Origin: Myxococcaceae bacterium JPH2
Lineage (GTDB): Bacteria; Myxococcota; Myxococcia; Myxococcales; Myxococcaceae
Length of the DNA: 64,000 nt
NCBI GenBank assembly: GCA_016458225.1
Contig: JAEMGR010000012.1
Span: forward strand, 1-64,000
Reading direction: 5' to 3'
A model generated the notes under the pieces. It was not told the DNA's origin, ran no database searches, and saw nothing but the letters and a program-made list of their open reading frames with translations. Positions 41,390 through 50,900 of this stretch are shown here, piece by piece. Each line of letters starts with the position of its first letter. Position 1 is the first letter of the stretch. The position numbers and the translations under genes were made by a program.

Positions 41390-43093
41390 ATGAAGATGTT
41401 CTGGGGCTCGAGGCGCGGGCGTGTCTGGGGAATCGCGGGGGCCTTGGTGTTGCTCGCGGCGGGGATGGCGCTCGTCATGGGCCTGCGGCGTGGTCGGTTT
41501 CCGTCCCGTGTGAGCGATTCGCATGTCTGTGAAGGCGCGGACCGTGCGTGGGCCGGAGTGTGGGACGGGCCACGGAAGACGACCCTGGAGGCGGCGTTCC
41601 TCGCGACGGGGCGACCTTTTGCCCACGAGTCGTGGAGGCATGTGCGACGCACGCTGGATGCCTATTCCCACACTTGGGACGTGACGCGGACCGCCGCGTG
41701 CGCGCGGGGCGAGGAGGAGCTCCTCTCCCAGCGCATGGCGTGCCTGGGCGCGCGGCTCGCGCAGGTGGATGCACTGCTTCGGAGCCTCATGCCCGGGGAG
41801 GAGGCTCGGGTGGAGCGTGCGCCTTTCGCGGTGGAGGCACTGCCCTCGTCGGCGTCGTGCATGAAGCCGGTGGGGACTGCTTCGGGCGTGGTGCCTGCGG
41901 ATGCGGTCGTGCTCGATGCCTGGGCCTTGTGGGCGCTCGGACTTCCGGAAGAAGGGCTGCGCCGACTGTCATCTGCTGCCGGGGCGGTGCTCGGCACGGA
42001 GGGCGCGACGAGCGCGCGCGATGAGTCTGCTGCCTCGGGTGTGCGCGATAGCGACGCCTCGGCGCGGACGCGTCACGAGATTGTTCGTGCGATCGCGCTC
42101 GGCACGGAGGCTGCGAAGGGTTCGGGTGACGAGACTGCTCGTCCGGTCGTGCTCGACACGGAGGCGGCAGCGCGCACGCTCGACGAGAGGGCTCCTGTGG
42201 GCGCGCGCGGCACGGAGGCGGCAGCGCGCGCTCTCGACGCGAGGGCTCCTGCGGGAGTTCGCGATACAGAGGCTGCGACGCGCACTCGCGACGACGGTGC
42301 TTCCGGGCGCGCAGCTGGGGCCGGTGCTTCGGCGATTGCTCGGGACTTGGTCGCGGCGGTGGATCCCGTGGGGCGTGCGTTGATCCGCGCCCGCTTGGAG
42401 GCAGCCCGTTCCGGGCCCAACGCGGAGTCCCTGTCGGTGGAGGCGGGTCGCCTTGCAGAGGCTTCGCGGGACGATGCTTCCGCTGCTCGCGCGTGGACGC
42501 TGGCCATGCACCTCGTGGGGAATCCTCCGGAGCAGGCCTCTCGGGCCCAGCAGTGGCGCGAGCGTGCCTCGGCCGCCCTGGCGCGGCTCGGTGGGGACGA
42601 CGAGTTGGAAGGCGTGCTCGCCGTGGAGGTGGCGCGGTTGTTCTCGCATCAGGACCGACTGGGAGAGGCCGCGCAGCAGCTCGCGCTCGCGCTGCCTCGC
42701 TTGGAGCGGCGCTTCGGTGCCGAGGGGTTCGAGGTCGCTCACGCGCGGGCCGAGCTGGGCGCGGTGCGGCGCGCACAGGGGCGCTATGCCGAGGCGCTGG
42801 GGTTGTACGAGCGGGCCCTCGGCACCGTGCGCGGCGCGCTGGGCCCGGACCACCCCGAGGTGGCTCGCCTGCGCCTGGAGCAGGCCGAGACCCGCGTGCG
42901 CGAGCGAGACTTCGCGCAGGCGGAGCGGCTGTCGTTGGGCGCGCTGGCGGTGCTGGAGCGGGCGCTCGGGACCGAGCATCCCCGGTTGGAGGATGCGCTC
43001 GCTCGGGTGGCCGCTGTCTTGGAGCAAGAGGGCCGCGCCGAGGAGGCGAAGCCCTACCGCGAGCGCCTCGCGCGACTGCGCGCCCACCCCTGA
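41390..43093 (+). CDS. TPR receptor resembling kinase C-terminal half but lacking the kinase domain
   Basis: ATG 41390, after GGGGGA, gives 567 residues. After 10 basic residues comes a membrane span (GIAGALVLLAAGMALVMGL). Next is the same segment found in the receptor kinase at 2504-5629: CEGADRAWAGVWDGPRKT, LEAAFLATGRPFAHESW, TLDAYSHTW, and Cys-containing R(A)C/LGARLAQVDALLRSL. Six 18-residue repeats follow (about 203-310), then TPR-type repeats (ALGLYERALGTVRGALGPDHPEVARLRL). No kinase domain is encoded. It could be an orphan sensor subunit or a remnant of a duplicated kinase gene. Confidence 0.82.
   Translation: MKMFWGSRRGRVWGIAGALVLLAAGMALVMGLRRGRFPSRVSDSHVCEGADRAWAGVWDGPRKTTLEAAFLATGRPFAHESWRHVRRTLDAYSHTWDVTRTAACARGEEELLSQRMACLGARLAQVDALLRSLMPGEEARVERAPFAVEALPSSASCMKPVGTASGVVPADAVVLDAWALWALGLPEEGLRRLSSAAGAVLGTEGATSARDESAASGVRDSDASARTRHEIVRAIALGTEAAKGSGDETARPVVLDTEAAARTLDERAPVGARGTEAAARALDARAPAGVRDTEAATRTRDDGASGRAAGAGASAIARDLVAAVDPVGRALIRARLEAARSGPNAESLSVEAGRLAEASRDDASAARAWTLAMHLVGNPPEQASRAQQWRERASAALARLGGDDELEGVLAVEVARLFSHQDRLGEAAQQLALALPRLERRFGAEGFEVAHARAELGAVRRAQGRYAEALGLYERALGTVRGALGPDHPEVARLRLEQAETRVRERDFAQAERLSLGALAVLERALGTEHPRLEDALARVAAVLEQEGRAEEAKPYRERLARLRAHP
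41995..42318 (+). repeat. six tandem 54-bp repeats in the TPR receptor gene
   Basis: Units start at 41995, 42049, 42103, 42157, 42211 and 42265, each exactly 54 bp (18 residues). Encoded units 3-6 begin TEAA; unit 4 is TEAAARTLDERAPVGARG and unit 5 is TEAAARALDARAPAGVRD. Units 4 and 5 are the most alike (about 85% at DNA level by eye), while units 1 and 2 are the most diverged. The multiple-of-three length keeps the reading frame whatever the copy number. Confidence 0.9.
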
Positions 43094-43140
43094 GGTCGCT
43101 CGCGGCGCGCGGGGCAGGGGAGCGTTATAAGGCCTGTCCC

Positions 43141-43986
43141 ATGGACGCTCCGATCGCAGCCGCTGCTGGCGTAGAGGCCCTGGCCTCGCTGTTGCGCGGG
43201 CGCCGCATCGTCGCGCTCACCGGCGCGGGGTGCAGCACCGAGTCCGGCATCCCCGACTACCGAGGCCCCGGCACCCGCGCGCGCGCCCGCAACCCCATCC
43301 AGCACCGCGAGTTCCTCACCAAGCCCGAGGTCCGGGCGCGCTACTGGGCGCGCAGCCTCCTGGGGTGGCCCCGCTTCTCATCCGCCCGTCCCAACGCCGC
43401 GCACCACGCGCTGGCGAACCTGGAGCGCGACGGACACGTGCTCGGCCTCATCACCCAGAACGTGGACCGGCTGCACCACGACGCGGGCAGCGTGCGAGTC
43501 ATCGAGCTGCACGGTGCGCTGTCGCGGGTGCGCTGCCTGGACTGTGGCGGCATGGAGACTCGGCCGGACCTCCAGAATCGACTGCTGGCGCTCAACCCGG
43601 ACTTCTCGCACACGCCGACGGAGTGGCGTCCGGACGGTGACGCCGAACTGCCCGTCGAGGCGGTGCAGTCCTTCCGAGTCCCCGCGTGCCTGCGCTGCGG
43701 CGGCACGCTCAAGCCGGACGTGGTGTTCTTCGGCGACAACGTGGCGCTCCCCATCGTCGAGGAGGCGTTCTCGCTCCTGGAGGAGGGCGACGCGCTGCTC
43801 GTGGTGGGCTCGTCGCTCGCGGTCTACTCGGGGTTCCGCTTCGTCACCCGCGCCGCCGAACGCCACATGCCCATCGCGCTGCTGAACATCGGCGAGAGCC
43901 GAGGCGACAGCCTGGCGGACGTGCGCGTGGAGGCGTCCGCCGGAGAGGTGCTGCCTCGGCTCGCGGAGCGGCTGGCCCGGGGCTGA
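43141..43986 (+). CDS. sirtuin-type NAD-dependent protein deacylase
   Basis: ATG 43141 gives 281 residues. The NAD-binding GAGCSTESGIPDYRGPGT, TQNVDRLH, the catalytic His in IELHGAL, the zinc-site pairs CLDC and CLRC, and VFFGDNV and GSSLAVYSGF identify Sir2. The layout, with a long insert between the Cys pairs (DLQNRLLALNPDFSHTPTEW), fits class II (SIRT4-like). It removes acyl groups from lysines using NAD+, possibly of metabolic enzymes. It starts 47 bp after the TPR receptor gene and ends at a hairpin facing the acylase gene. Confidence 0.94.
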   Translation: MDAPIAAAAGVEALASLLRGRRIVALTGAGCSTESGIPDYRGPGTRARARNPIQHREFLTKPEVRARYWARSLLGWPRFSSARPNAAHHALANLERDGHVLGLITQNVDRLHHDAGSVRVIELHGALSRVRCLDCGGMETRPDLQNRLLALNPDFSHTPTEWRPDGDAELPVEAVQSFRVPACLRCGGTLKPDVVFFGDNVALPIVEEAFSLLEEGDALLVVGSSLAVYSGFRFVTRAAERHMPIALLNIGESRGDSLADVRVEASAGEVLPRLAERLARG

Positions 43987-43999
43987 GCGCGCCCGGGCC
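43974..43999. terminator. hairpin between sirtuin and acylase genes
   Basis: GGCCCGGG and CCCGGGCC form an 8-bp stem with a 10-base loop that includes the sirtuin stop codon. It separates the convergent sirtuin gene from the 3' end of the PKS/NRPS locus. No T-tract is present. Confidence 0.48.
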
Positions 44000-44011
44000 G
44001 CGCTTCCTGAC

Positions 44012-46441
44012 TCACGCCTTCGCCGCGGGCTCCAGCGTCAGCGTCTGCTTCTGGTGCGCTTCCACCGCGTCGCGCGTGGCGAGCATGGGGTGGAACTTCA
44101 CGTCGCGGATGAGGTCCAACATGTCGTCGCGGTGCGGGTGGTACAGGTGCTCGGACTGCCCGGGCCCGTGCACCGACACCGACTTCGACAGGTCGCTCAT
44201 GTCGACAATCATCCGCAGCGCCGTGCCGTGCACGACGGTGAAGGGCCGGTTCCACAGGAACGACGCGCCATCCACCGAGTAGTTGTCACCGCGCGCGGGC
44301 ACCGTGCGCGTGTTGAACACGCGCCGCACCGGGCCTGGAATGGCCGGGCCGCCGAGCATGCCGTGCGCATACGTCAGCGTGTGCACCTTGCCCCACGCCC
44401 AACCCGAGGGCTGCGCCCCGAACTTCTCGATGAGCCACTTCGCCGCCTCGGCCAGGGAGCGGCGCAGGATGTCGTCCCGCGTCTCCTTCTCCGGCGTCTT
44501 CGGGTCGTCCCACCACGGGCTGTCCGGCTGGGACATCAGCCCGATGATGAAGGGCATGTGCAGGCTGCCGTGGCGCTCGTACTCGCTGGCCAGGTAGCGC
44601 TCCACCAGCTCCGGCCCCAGCTTGTGGCGCAGCACGTTGCGCAGGATGTGGATGTACCAGGCCTGGAACGCGGTCGCGCCCACGCGGTCCGTCTCGAAGC
44701 GCAGGTCCCACGACTTGAGCGCGTCCATCACGCGCGCCTGGGACTCGTCCGCGGGTGACACCGCCAGCAGGAAGGGCCTGAGGGCCTCGGCGGGCAGCGA
44801 GTACGTCTCCGACTGGATGCGCTGCATGTCCTCGACGGTGTGCTGCGTGCCCTGCGCCAGCAGGTCCGTGATGCGCTTGGCGCGGTAGCCCGGGAACCAG
44901 TTGTGCGCGATGAGGTACGGGTATTCGTCGGAGGTGATCTTGTTGTTCGCCGTGACGGCGAAGCCCGCGGGCGGGTTGAAGGACGCGGGCAGCTCCTCGA
45001 AGGGGATGTAGCCCTGCCACTCGTACTCGCCGCCCCAGCCGGGCATGGGCAGGAGGCCCTGGTGGCCGCCCGCGCGAATCGGAATCTTCCCCGTGGACTG
45101 GTACGCGATGTTCCCCGCCGTGTCCGCGTAGACGAAGTTCTGGCCCGGGCTCTCCCACAGCGCCATGGCGCCCCGGAACTCCTCCCAGTTCGTCGCCAGG
45201 TTCAGCCGCAGCAGCGAGTTGACCAACGGCTTGCACTCGAACAGCGCCCAGCGCAGCGACAGCGGCTCGCTGTCCGCCAGCACGCGGCTCATCACCGTGT
45301 TCATGATGGGGCCGTGCACGGTGGAGCGGACCTCCAGCGCCACGGGCGCCGCGCCGCGCACGGGAATCTCCTCGCGGCGGATGTCCAGGTCGTGCCACTC
45401 GCCCTGGAACAGGTACTGCCGGGGCGCCTTCACGTCGTCCAACTTCTCGATGTAGAAGTCCTGGGTGTCCGGCCCCAGGTTGGACATGCCCCAGGAAATC
45501 TTCCCGTTGTGCCCCACGACGATGAGCGGCACGCCGGGCAGCGAGAAGCCCACGTGGTGGAAGCGCCCGCCGTGCAGGCCGTTCTCGTACCAGGTGGACG
45601 GCAGCCCCAGGCCGATGTGGACGTCATTGCACAAGAGCGGCTTGCCGCTCTGCGTGCGCTGGCCGTGCACCACCCAGTTGTTGCTGCCCGAGACGATGTT
45701 GGGGTCGCCCAGCACGCCGTCGATTCCGTCCAGGCCCTCCATGGCCTTCACGCCCTGGAGTCCCGTCAGCCGGGCCTCGGGCGGGACGATGAGCGGCGTC
45801 TCGGGCGCGTTCTGCGGGAGGATGGCGTTGGCGACTTCCTCGCCAGCCTCCGCCACCAGTCTCGCGCGCAGCAGCTCCAGCCGGTGGTTGCCGCCCAGCA
45901 TGAGCGACAGCAGGTTGCCGCGGATGAGCGTGTCCATCGGCGTCCAGGCCTCGGGCGTGACACCCAGGACGCTGAACTCGTAGGACAGGGGCTCGTTGGC
46001 CACGCGCGCGTTGATGCCGGCGGCGTAGGCCTCCAGCATGGCGCGCGCCTCGGGGTCCACCTGCTCCCAGGTGCGCTCGGCGACGCGGCGCAGGCCCAGG
46101 GTGAGCATGAGCTGATCCGCCGCGACGCCCATGGGCCCCACGGCGCTGGCCAGCCGCCCGTTGCCGATGCGGCGGCCCATCTCCAACTGCCACATGCGGT
46201 CCTGCGCGTGGACGTAGCCTTGCGCGAAGAAGAGGTCGTGCTCGTCGTTCGCGAAGATGTGCGGCACGCCCCACGTGTCGCGAATCACCTCCACCTTGCC
46301 GTGGAGGCCCTGCAGCGTCCGCGAGCCCTGCGTGCGCGGCCAGCGGCGGCGGGCCAGCCAGGGACCCAGGCCGGGGCTCGCCACCGCGAAGGCGGACGGC
46401 AGCATGCGCAACATGCGCAGGATGTTGTTGAGCGCGCTCAT
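44012..46441 (-). CDS. penicillin-acylase-type Ntn hydrolase, last gene of the PKS/NRPS locus
   Basis: This 809-residue proenzyme starts RDTWGVPHIFANDEHDLFFAQGYVHAQDRMWQLE (in parts) as in the penicillin amidase/PvdQ/AHL-acylase family. Self-cleavage should occur before Ser253 in NIVSGSNNWVVHG, which becomes the nucleophile of a beta chain of about 557 residues. Later conserved parts are KPLLCNDVHIGL and GHNGKISWGMSN. No clear signal peptide or membrane span is seen (MSALNNILRMLRMLPS), although relatives are usually periplasmic. Its start overlaps the MFS stop by ATGA, so it is co-expressed with the exporter and synthases. It may remove an acyl group from the product, release it, or be unrelated in chemistry. 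Confidence 0.92.
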   Translation of the reverse strand: MSALNNILRMLRMLPSAFAVASPGLGPWLARRRWPRTQGSRTLQGLHGKVEVIRDTWGVPHIFANDEHDLFFAQGYVHAQDRMWQLEMGRRIGNGRLASAVGPMGVAADQLMLTLGLRRVAERTWEQVDPEARAMLEAYAAGINARVANEPLSYEFSVLGVTPEAWTPMDTLIRGNLLSLMLGGNHRLELLRARLVAEAGEEVANAILPQNAPETPLIVPPEARLTGLQGVKAMEGLDGIDGVLGDPNIVSGSNNWVVHGQRTQSGKPLLCNDVHIGLGLPSTWYENGLHGGRFHHVGFSLPGVPLIVVGHNGKISWGMSNLGPDTQDFYIEKLDDVKAPRQYLFQGEWHDLDIRREEIPVRGAAPVALEVRSTVHGPIMNTVMSRVLADSEPLSLRWALFECKPLVNSLLRLNLATNWEEFRGAMALWESPGQNFVYADTAGNIAYQSTGKIPIRAGGHQGLLPMPGWGGEYEWQGYIPFEELPASFNPPAGFAVTANNKITSDEYPYLIAHNWFPGYRAKRITDLLAQGTQHTVEDMQRIQSETYSLPAEALRPFLLAVSPADESQARVMDALKSWDLRFETDRVGATAFQAWYIHILRNVLRHKLGPELVERYLASEYERHGSLHMPFIIGLMSQPDSPWWDDPKTPEKETRDDILRRSLAEAAKWLIEKFGAQPSGWAWGKVHTLTYAHGMLGGPAIPGPVRRVFNTRTVPARGDNYSVDGASFLWNRPFTVVHGTALRMIVDMSDLSKSVSVHGPGQSEHLYHPHRDDMLDLIRDVKFHPMLATRDAVEAHQKQTLTLEPAAKA

Positions 46442-47847
46442 GACGGGGTGGCTCCGGGCGAGGGTGTGAGCGGGGCGACGTCGGAATCCGAGAGGCTGGC
46501 GGGCGTGGGCACCTCGGGCAGCGCGTCAGGCAGCTCGGACTCCACGTTGCGCACGCGCGGGTTGAGCCACGCCATCAGCACGTTGATGAGCACGACGATG
46601 CCCAGGAAGAGGAACAGCAGCGCGATGCCGCGCCCCGGGCCCACGCCGAACACCCGGCCGAAGCTGTTCGCCAGCAGTCCACCCGGCGCCATCCACGGCT
46701 CGAACATGTGGTCGGCGAGCGGACCCGCGGCGAGGCTCGCCAGCGGCGGCGCGCACAGCACGAACATGCGCTTGACGGAGCTGGTCCGGCCCTGGAGGTC
46801 AGGCGGAATCTTCCGCTGCCAGATGGCCGCGCTGCACGCGGACATGGGCGGGGTGCAGAACAGGTAGAGCGTCGCGGCCGTGGCGACGATGGGCACGCTG
46901 GGCAGCGGCGCGGCGAGGAACAGCACCAGGCCCGAGAGAATCTGGAACCCGAACATGCCGAGGATGAGCCGCTTGGGTCCGCCCCACACGCCCATCATCA
47001 CGCCGCCCGCGAGCGCGCCCGTGCCGGCGATGGAGAGGATGACGCCGAGCGTGGGGATGTCCGTGAAGCTCAGCACCAGCGGGGTGATGAGCACCGACAC
47101 CAGCGCGAGGATGAAGTTGGTGAGCAGCGAGTAGCACAGGAGCCCGAAGAGTCCGGGCCGCGCGCGGATGAAGGCCCAGCCCTGACGAATCTCCTGTGGC
47201 AGTGAGCCCTTGCCCACCTGGCCTTCCTTGCTGGCCGTGGGCCGGGGGAAGCGCACGAGCAGCAGCGTTCCCACCGCGAACACGAACGAGGACAGGTCCG
47301 CGAGGATGACGCCCTGCAGGCCCACGCTCGCCACCAGCGCGCCGGCGATGATGGGCGAGAGAATCTGTCCCGCGCCGTGCGCGATGTCGCCCATGGCGTT
47401 GGCGCGGCTCAGGTGCTCCTTGGGCACCACCAACGCCACGGTGGCGTAGAAGGCGGGCCAGCGGAACGCGCCGAAGCACGCGGCCAGGCCGACGGGCAGA
47501 TAGAAGTGCCACGGGCGCACCTCCATGAGCCCGTGGTTGCCGGCCACCACCAGCGCGAAGATGAGCAGCGTGCTCACGCCGCTGCCCAGGTCGGCGAGCA
47601 GCATGGCGCGTCGGCGGTCCCACCGGTCGATGTACGCGCCAGCGATGGGCGCCAGGACGACCATGGGCGCGAAGTAGAAGAAGGTGAGCATCGCGAACTG
47701 CGTGGTGGATTGGGTGTCTCGGAAGATCTGCACCCCCACCGCGAAGCTGGTGAGCCCCGAGCCGAGCAGCGAGACGAGCTGTCCCAGCCAGGTCATCCAG
47801 AAGACCTTCTGGGGATTGGTGACGGTCATGCGTTGCAGAAGGCTCAT
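46438..47847 (-). CDS. MFS exporter of the PKS/NRPS locus
   Basis: ATG 47847 gives 469 residues with about 12 spans. WMTWLGQLVSLLGSGLTSFAVGVQIF and the loop DRWDRRRAMLLADLGSG (motif A-like) are typical of the drug/siderophore exporter branch (EntS/DHA3-like). It lies 87 bp after the last PKS gene and overlaps the acylase gene, making it the likely exporter or self-resistance protein for the product. The C-terminus is a 40-residue Pro/Ser-rich tail. Confidence 0.92.
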   Translation of the reverse strand: MSLLQRMTVTNPQKVFWMTWLGQLVSLLGSGLTSFAVGVQIFRDTQSTTQFAMLTFFYFAPMVVLAPIAGAYIDRWDRRRAMLLADLGSGVSTLLIFALVVAGNHGLMEVRPWHFYLPVGLAACFGAFRWPAFYATVALVVPKEHLSRANAMGDIAHGAGQILSPIIAGALVASVGLQGVILADLSSFVFAVGTLLLVRFPRPTASKEGQVGKGSLPQEIRQGWAFIRARPGLFGLLCYSLLTNFILALVSVLITPLVLSFTDIPTLGVILSIAGTGALAGGVMMGVWGGPKRLILGMFGFQILSGLVLFLAAPLPSVPIVATAATLYLFCTPPMSACSAAIWQRKIPPDLQGRTSSVKRMFVLCAPPLASLAAGPLADHMFEPWMAPGGLLANSFGRVFGVGPGRGIALLFLFLGIVVLINVLMAWLNPRVRNVESELPDALPEVPTPASLSDSDVAPLTPSPGATPS

Positions 47848-47934
47848 TCTGGCTCTCGCTCGTCGTAGGCGCGTAGGGGAAGGGCCCACCCCCGGTTCGT
47901 ACACCGTGTGGGCCCCGTCAATCCATGGGTCGAC

Positions 47935-50900
47935 TCAGCCTTGCTCCAGCTCCGCGAGCAAGGCCTCCAACTCGGCCGGATCCACCTGCTTCGCGCTGGC
48001 CTCGACGATGGCCACGGACATGACCTCCACCGTGGGCGAGTCGAACAGCGCGCGCATGGGCAACTCGACGTGGAACGCCTCGCGGATCCGCGAGAGCACC
48101 TGCACGCCCAGCAGCGAGTGGCCGCCCAGCTCGAAGAAGTTGTCGGTGACGCCGACTTCCTCCACGCCGAGCAGGTCCCTCCAGATGCCCGCCACGCGCT
48201 CCTCGGTCTCGTCCCGAGGTGCGAGGAAGGGATTGGCCAGCGGCGGCCTCGGGTGGCGGTTCGCGGGTGTGGCGGCGCCCGCGGTGGCCTGGGCCTGTCC
48301 CGTCGTCGCGGCCTGACGGCGCGTGGCGAGCGAGCCCCGCGTCACTACCCACCGTCCACCCTGGGGCAAGGTGAGCAGTCCGCGCAGCAGGCGGAAGCCC
48401 TCGGCGGGGGGGATGACGGCCTCGGGGCGGAAGCCCTCGCCGACGCCCCACACGTCCCAGTCCACCGCGAACCAGCGCGTGCCCACGCCGCGCGCCTGGC
48501 GCGCCACGAGCGCGTCCATGCCCGCGTGCGCGGCGGCGACGGCGCTGCACGCCATGCCACCCAGCACGGTGGTGAGTGACGAGTGCACCGCCACGAAGTC
48601 TGGCTTCCGCGAGGCGAGGACGGACACGAGCTGGGTCAGTCCGCCCAGGCGCGCGCGCAACAGCGGCGCACTCGCCTCGCGAGTCGACTCGGCCACGGGG
48701 ATGCGGGCGGACATGCCCCCGTCTCCCGCCGCGTAGAACACGCCGTCCACCGTACCGAAGCGAGACTCCGCGAGCTGGAACGCGCGCTCCAGCTCACCGG
48801 GCTCGCCCGCGTCCGCGCGCAGCGCCAGCACCTGGGCTCCGGCGCGCTCCAGTCCGCGCACGCGCTCGATGGCCCGCGACGTGACGTCCTTCGCGTCGTG
48901 TCCCGAGAGCCACGCGTTCCACTCCTCGGGCGCGGGCAGTCCCTTGCGAGACAGCAGCACGAGCCGAGGCCTGGCCGCGGCCGTCAGCTCCTCCGCCAGC
49001 GCGAGGCCCACGCGTCCCAGGCCGCCCACGATGACGTAGACGCCGCCCTGCTTCAGCGACGCGGACGCGGTGGGTTCCGCCCCGGGCTCGAACGCCTCGA
49101 CGTGGCGGTGCGCGCCGCGCAGCGCGACCCCGTCGGAGCTGTCCTGAGCCAGCTCCGCCACCAGCCGCTCCACCCAGGGCGAGGTCAGTTCGGCCTGCTC
49201 CCCAGGCCACGTCACGTCCACGGCGCGAGAGCGCAGGCCCGGATACTCCTGGGCCATGACGCGGCATGCGCCCACTGCCGCGGCCTGCCACGGATCCAAG
49301 GGCTCCTCGCCCGTGACATCGCGCGCGCCGCGAGTCACCACGTACAGCGACACCGGCGCGGCCTCCGCACTCGGGCCCACCGCGCGGCCCAAGGCCATGA
49401 GGCCGTGGAACGTCACGTCGAGCGTGGCCTCGCTGGCGGGCGTGCCCATGGCCGTCAGCGGCCACAGGTACGCGATGCGCTCGGGCGTCCAGCCCTCGTC
49501 ACGCAGCCGCTCCAGCGTCTCGCCCATCGTCTCCGGGCTCACCGCGTAGCGGCGCTGCGCGGGCGCGTCACCGCGCTCGGGCGCCACCAGCGTCACCACG
49601 TCCGCACCCGCGCCCCGCAGTCGCTCCGTCACGCGCGCCGCGAGAGCCGTGTCCGACTCCAGCACCAGCCAGCGCTGGCCCTGGAGCGACGGCACCGTCA
49701 CCGAGGCCGGCGTTCGAGGCCAGACGGGCGCGGACAACTCGAGGCCTCGCACGTCCGACGAGGCTCGCACTGCCGAGGCAGCCACGGCCGCGCGAGCGGG
49801 AGGCGGTCCTCGGAGCAGGTCGAACCGCTCGCGCTGGAAGGGATAGCCGGGCAGTCCCACGCGACGGCGCGGCTCGCCCTTGTAGCCGCGCGACAGCTCC
49901 ACGCGGCCTCCCGCGAGCCACAGTCGGCCCGTGGCCTCCGTCAGGTGGCTCAGCGCGTCCTGCTGCGCGTCCCGAGGACCCGGCAGCGAGGTGAGCACCA
50001 TCGGGTGCGTGCCCGCCGGAGCGTTGCGCCGCAGCAGGGTGGCCAGCGCGTTGCCCGGGCCAATCTCCAGGAACACGCGCTCCGAGTTTTGGAGCAGCAG
50101 CGTGGCCGCGTCGCCGAAGCGCACGGCCTCGCGCAGGTGCCGCGTCCAGGCGCGTGGGTCCGTGGCCACCGCCTCCGTCACCCACGTGCCGGTGAGGTTG
50201 GACACGTAGGGAATCTTGGGCGGCGACAGGCGCACGCGCGCCACTTCGCGCGAGAACGCCTCCAGCACCGGATCCATCATCGCGGAGTGGAACGCGTGCG
50301 AGGTGTGCAGCCGCCGCGTCTCCACGCCGCGCTGGGTGAGCGCGGCCTCCAGCGCGACGATGTCCGCCTCGGGCCCCGAGGCCACCGTCAGCCCCGGCGC
50401 GTTCGCCGCCGCGATCGACACGCCCGAGGGCAACAGCGGCGACAGCTCCGCCTCCGGCAGGTGCACGGAGAGCATCGAGCCCGAGGGCAGCGCCTGCATC
50501 AGCCGGCCCCGCGTCGCCACGAGCGACAGCGCGTCCTCCAGGGAGAACACGCCCGCGAGACACGCGGCCACGTACTCACCCAGGCTGTGGCCCACCATCG
50601 CCTCGGGCTCCACGCCCAGCGAGCGCCACAGTTGTGCGAGCGCGTACTCCACCGCGAACAGCGCGGGCTGCGCCAGCTCCGTGCGCCGCAGCAGGGCCTC
50701 GGCCTCCTCGCCGCCTTGGGCGGGGAAGAGCACCGCGCGCAAGTCACGCCCCAGTCGAGGCGTCAGCGCGTCGCAGCACGCGTCCAGGTGCTTGCGGAAG
50801 ACAGGCTCGGACTCATAGAGGCCGCGCGCCATCCCCACGTGCTGCGTGCCCTGACCAGAGAACACGAACACCACCGGACGGCGCGTGTTCGTGCCCGAGC

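Noticed and set aside
41995-42318. CRISPR array from regular 54-bp units
   Set aside because: The units abut without unique spacers and lie in frame inside a coding gene.
47935-48300. Possible thioesterase at the end of the last PKS
   Set aside because: After the ACP only about 25 residues of helical tail remain; no GxSxG or TE-length sequence exists.
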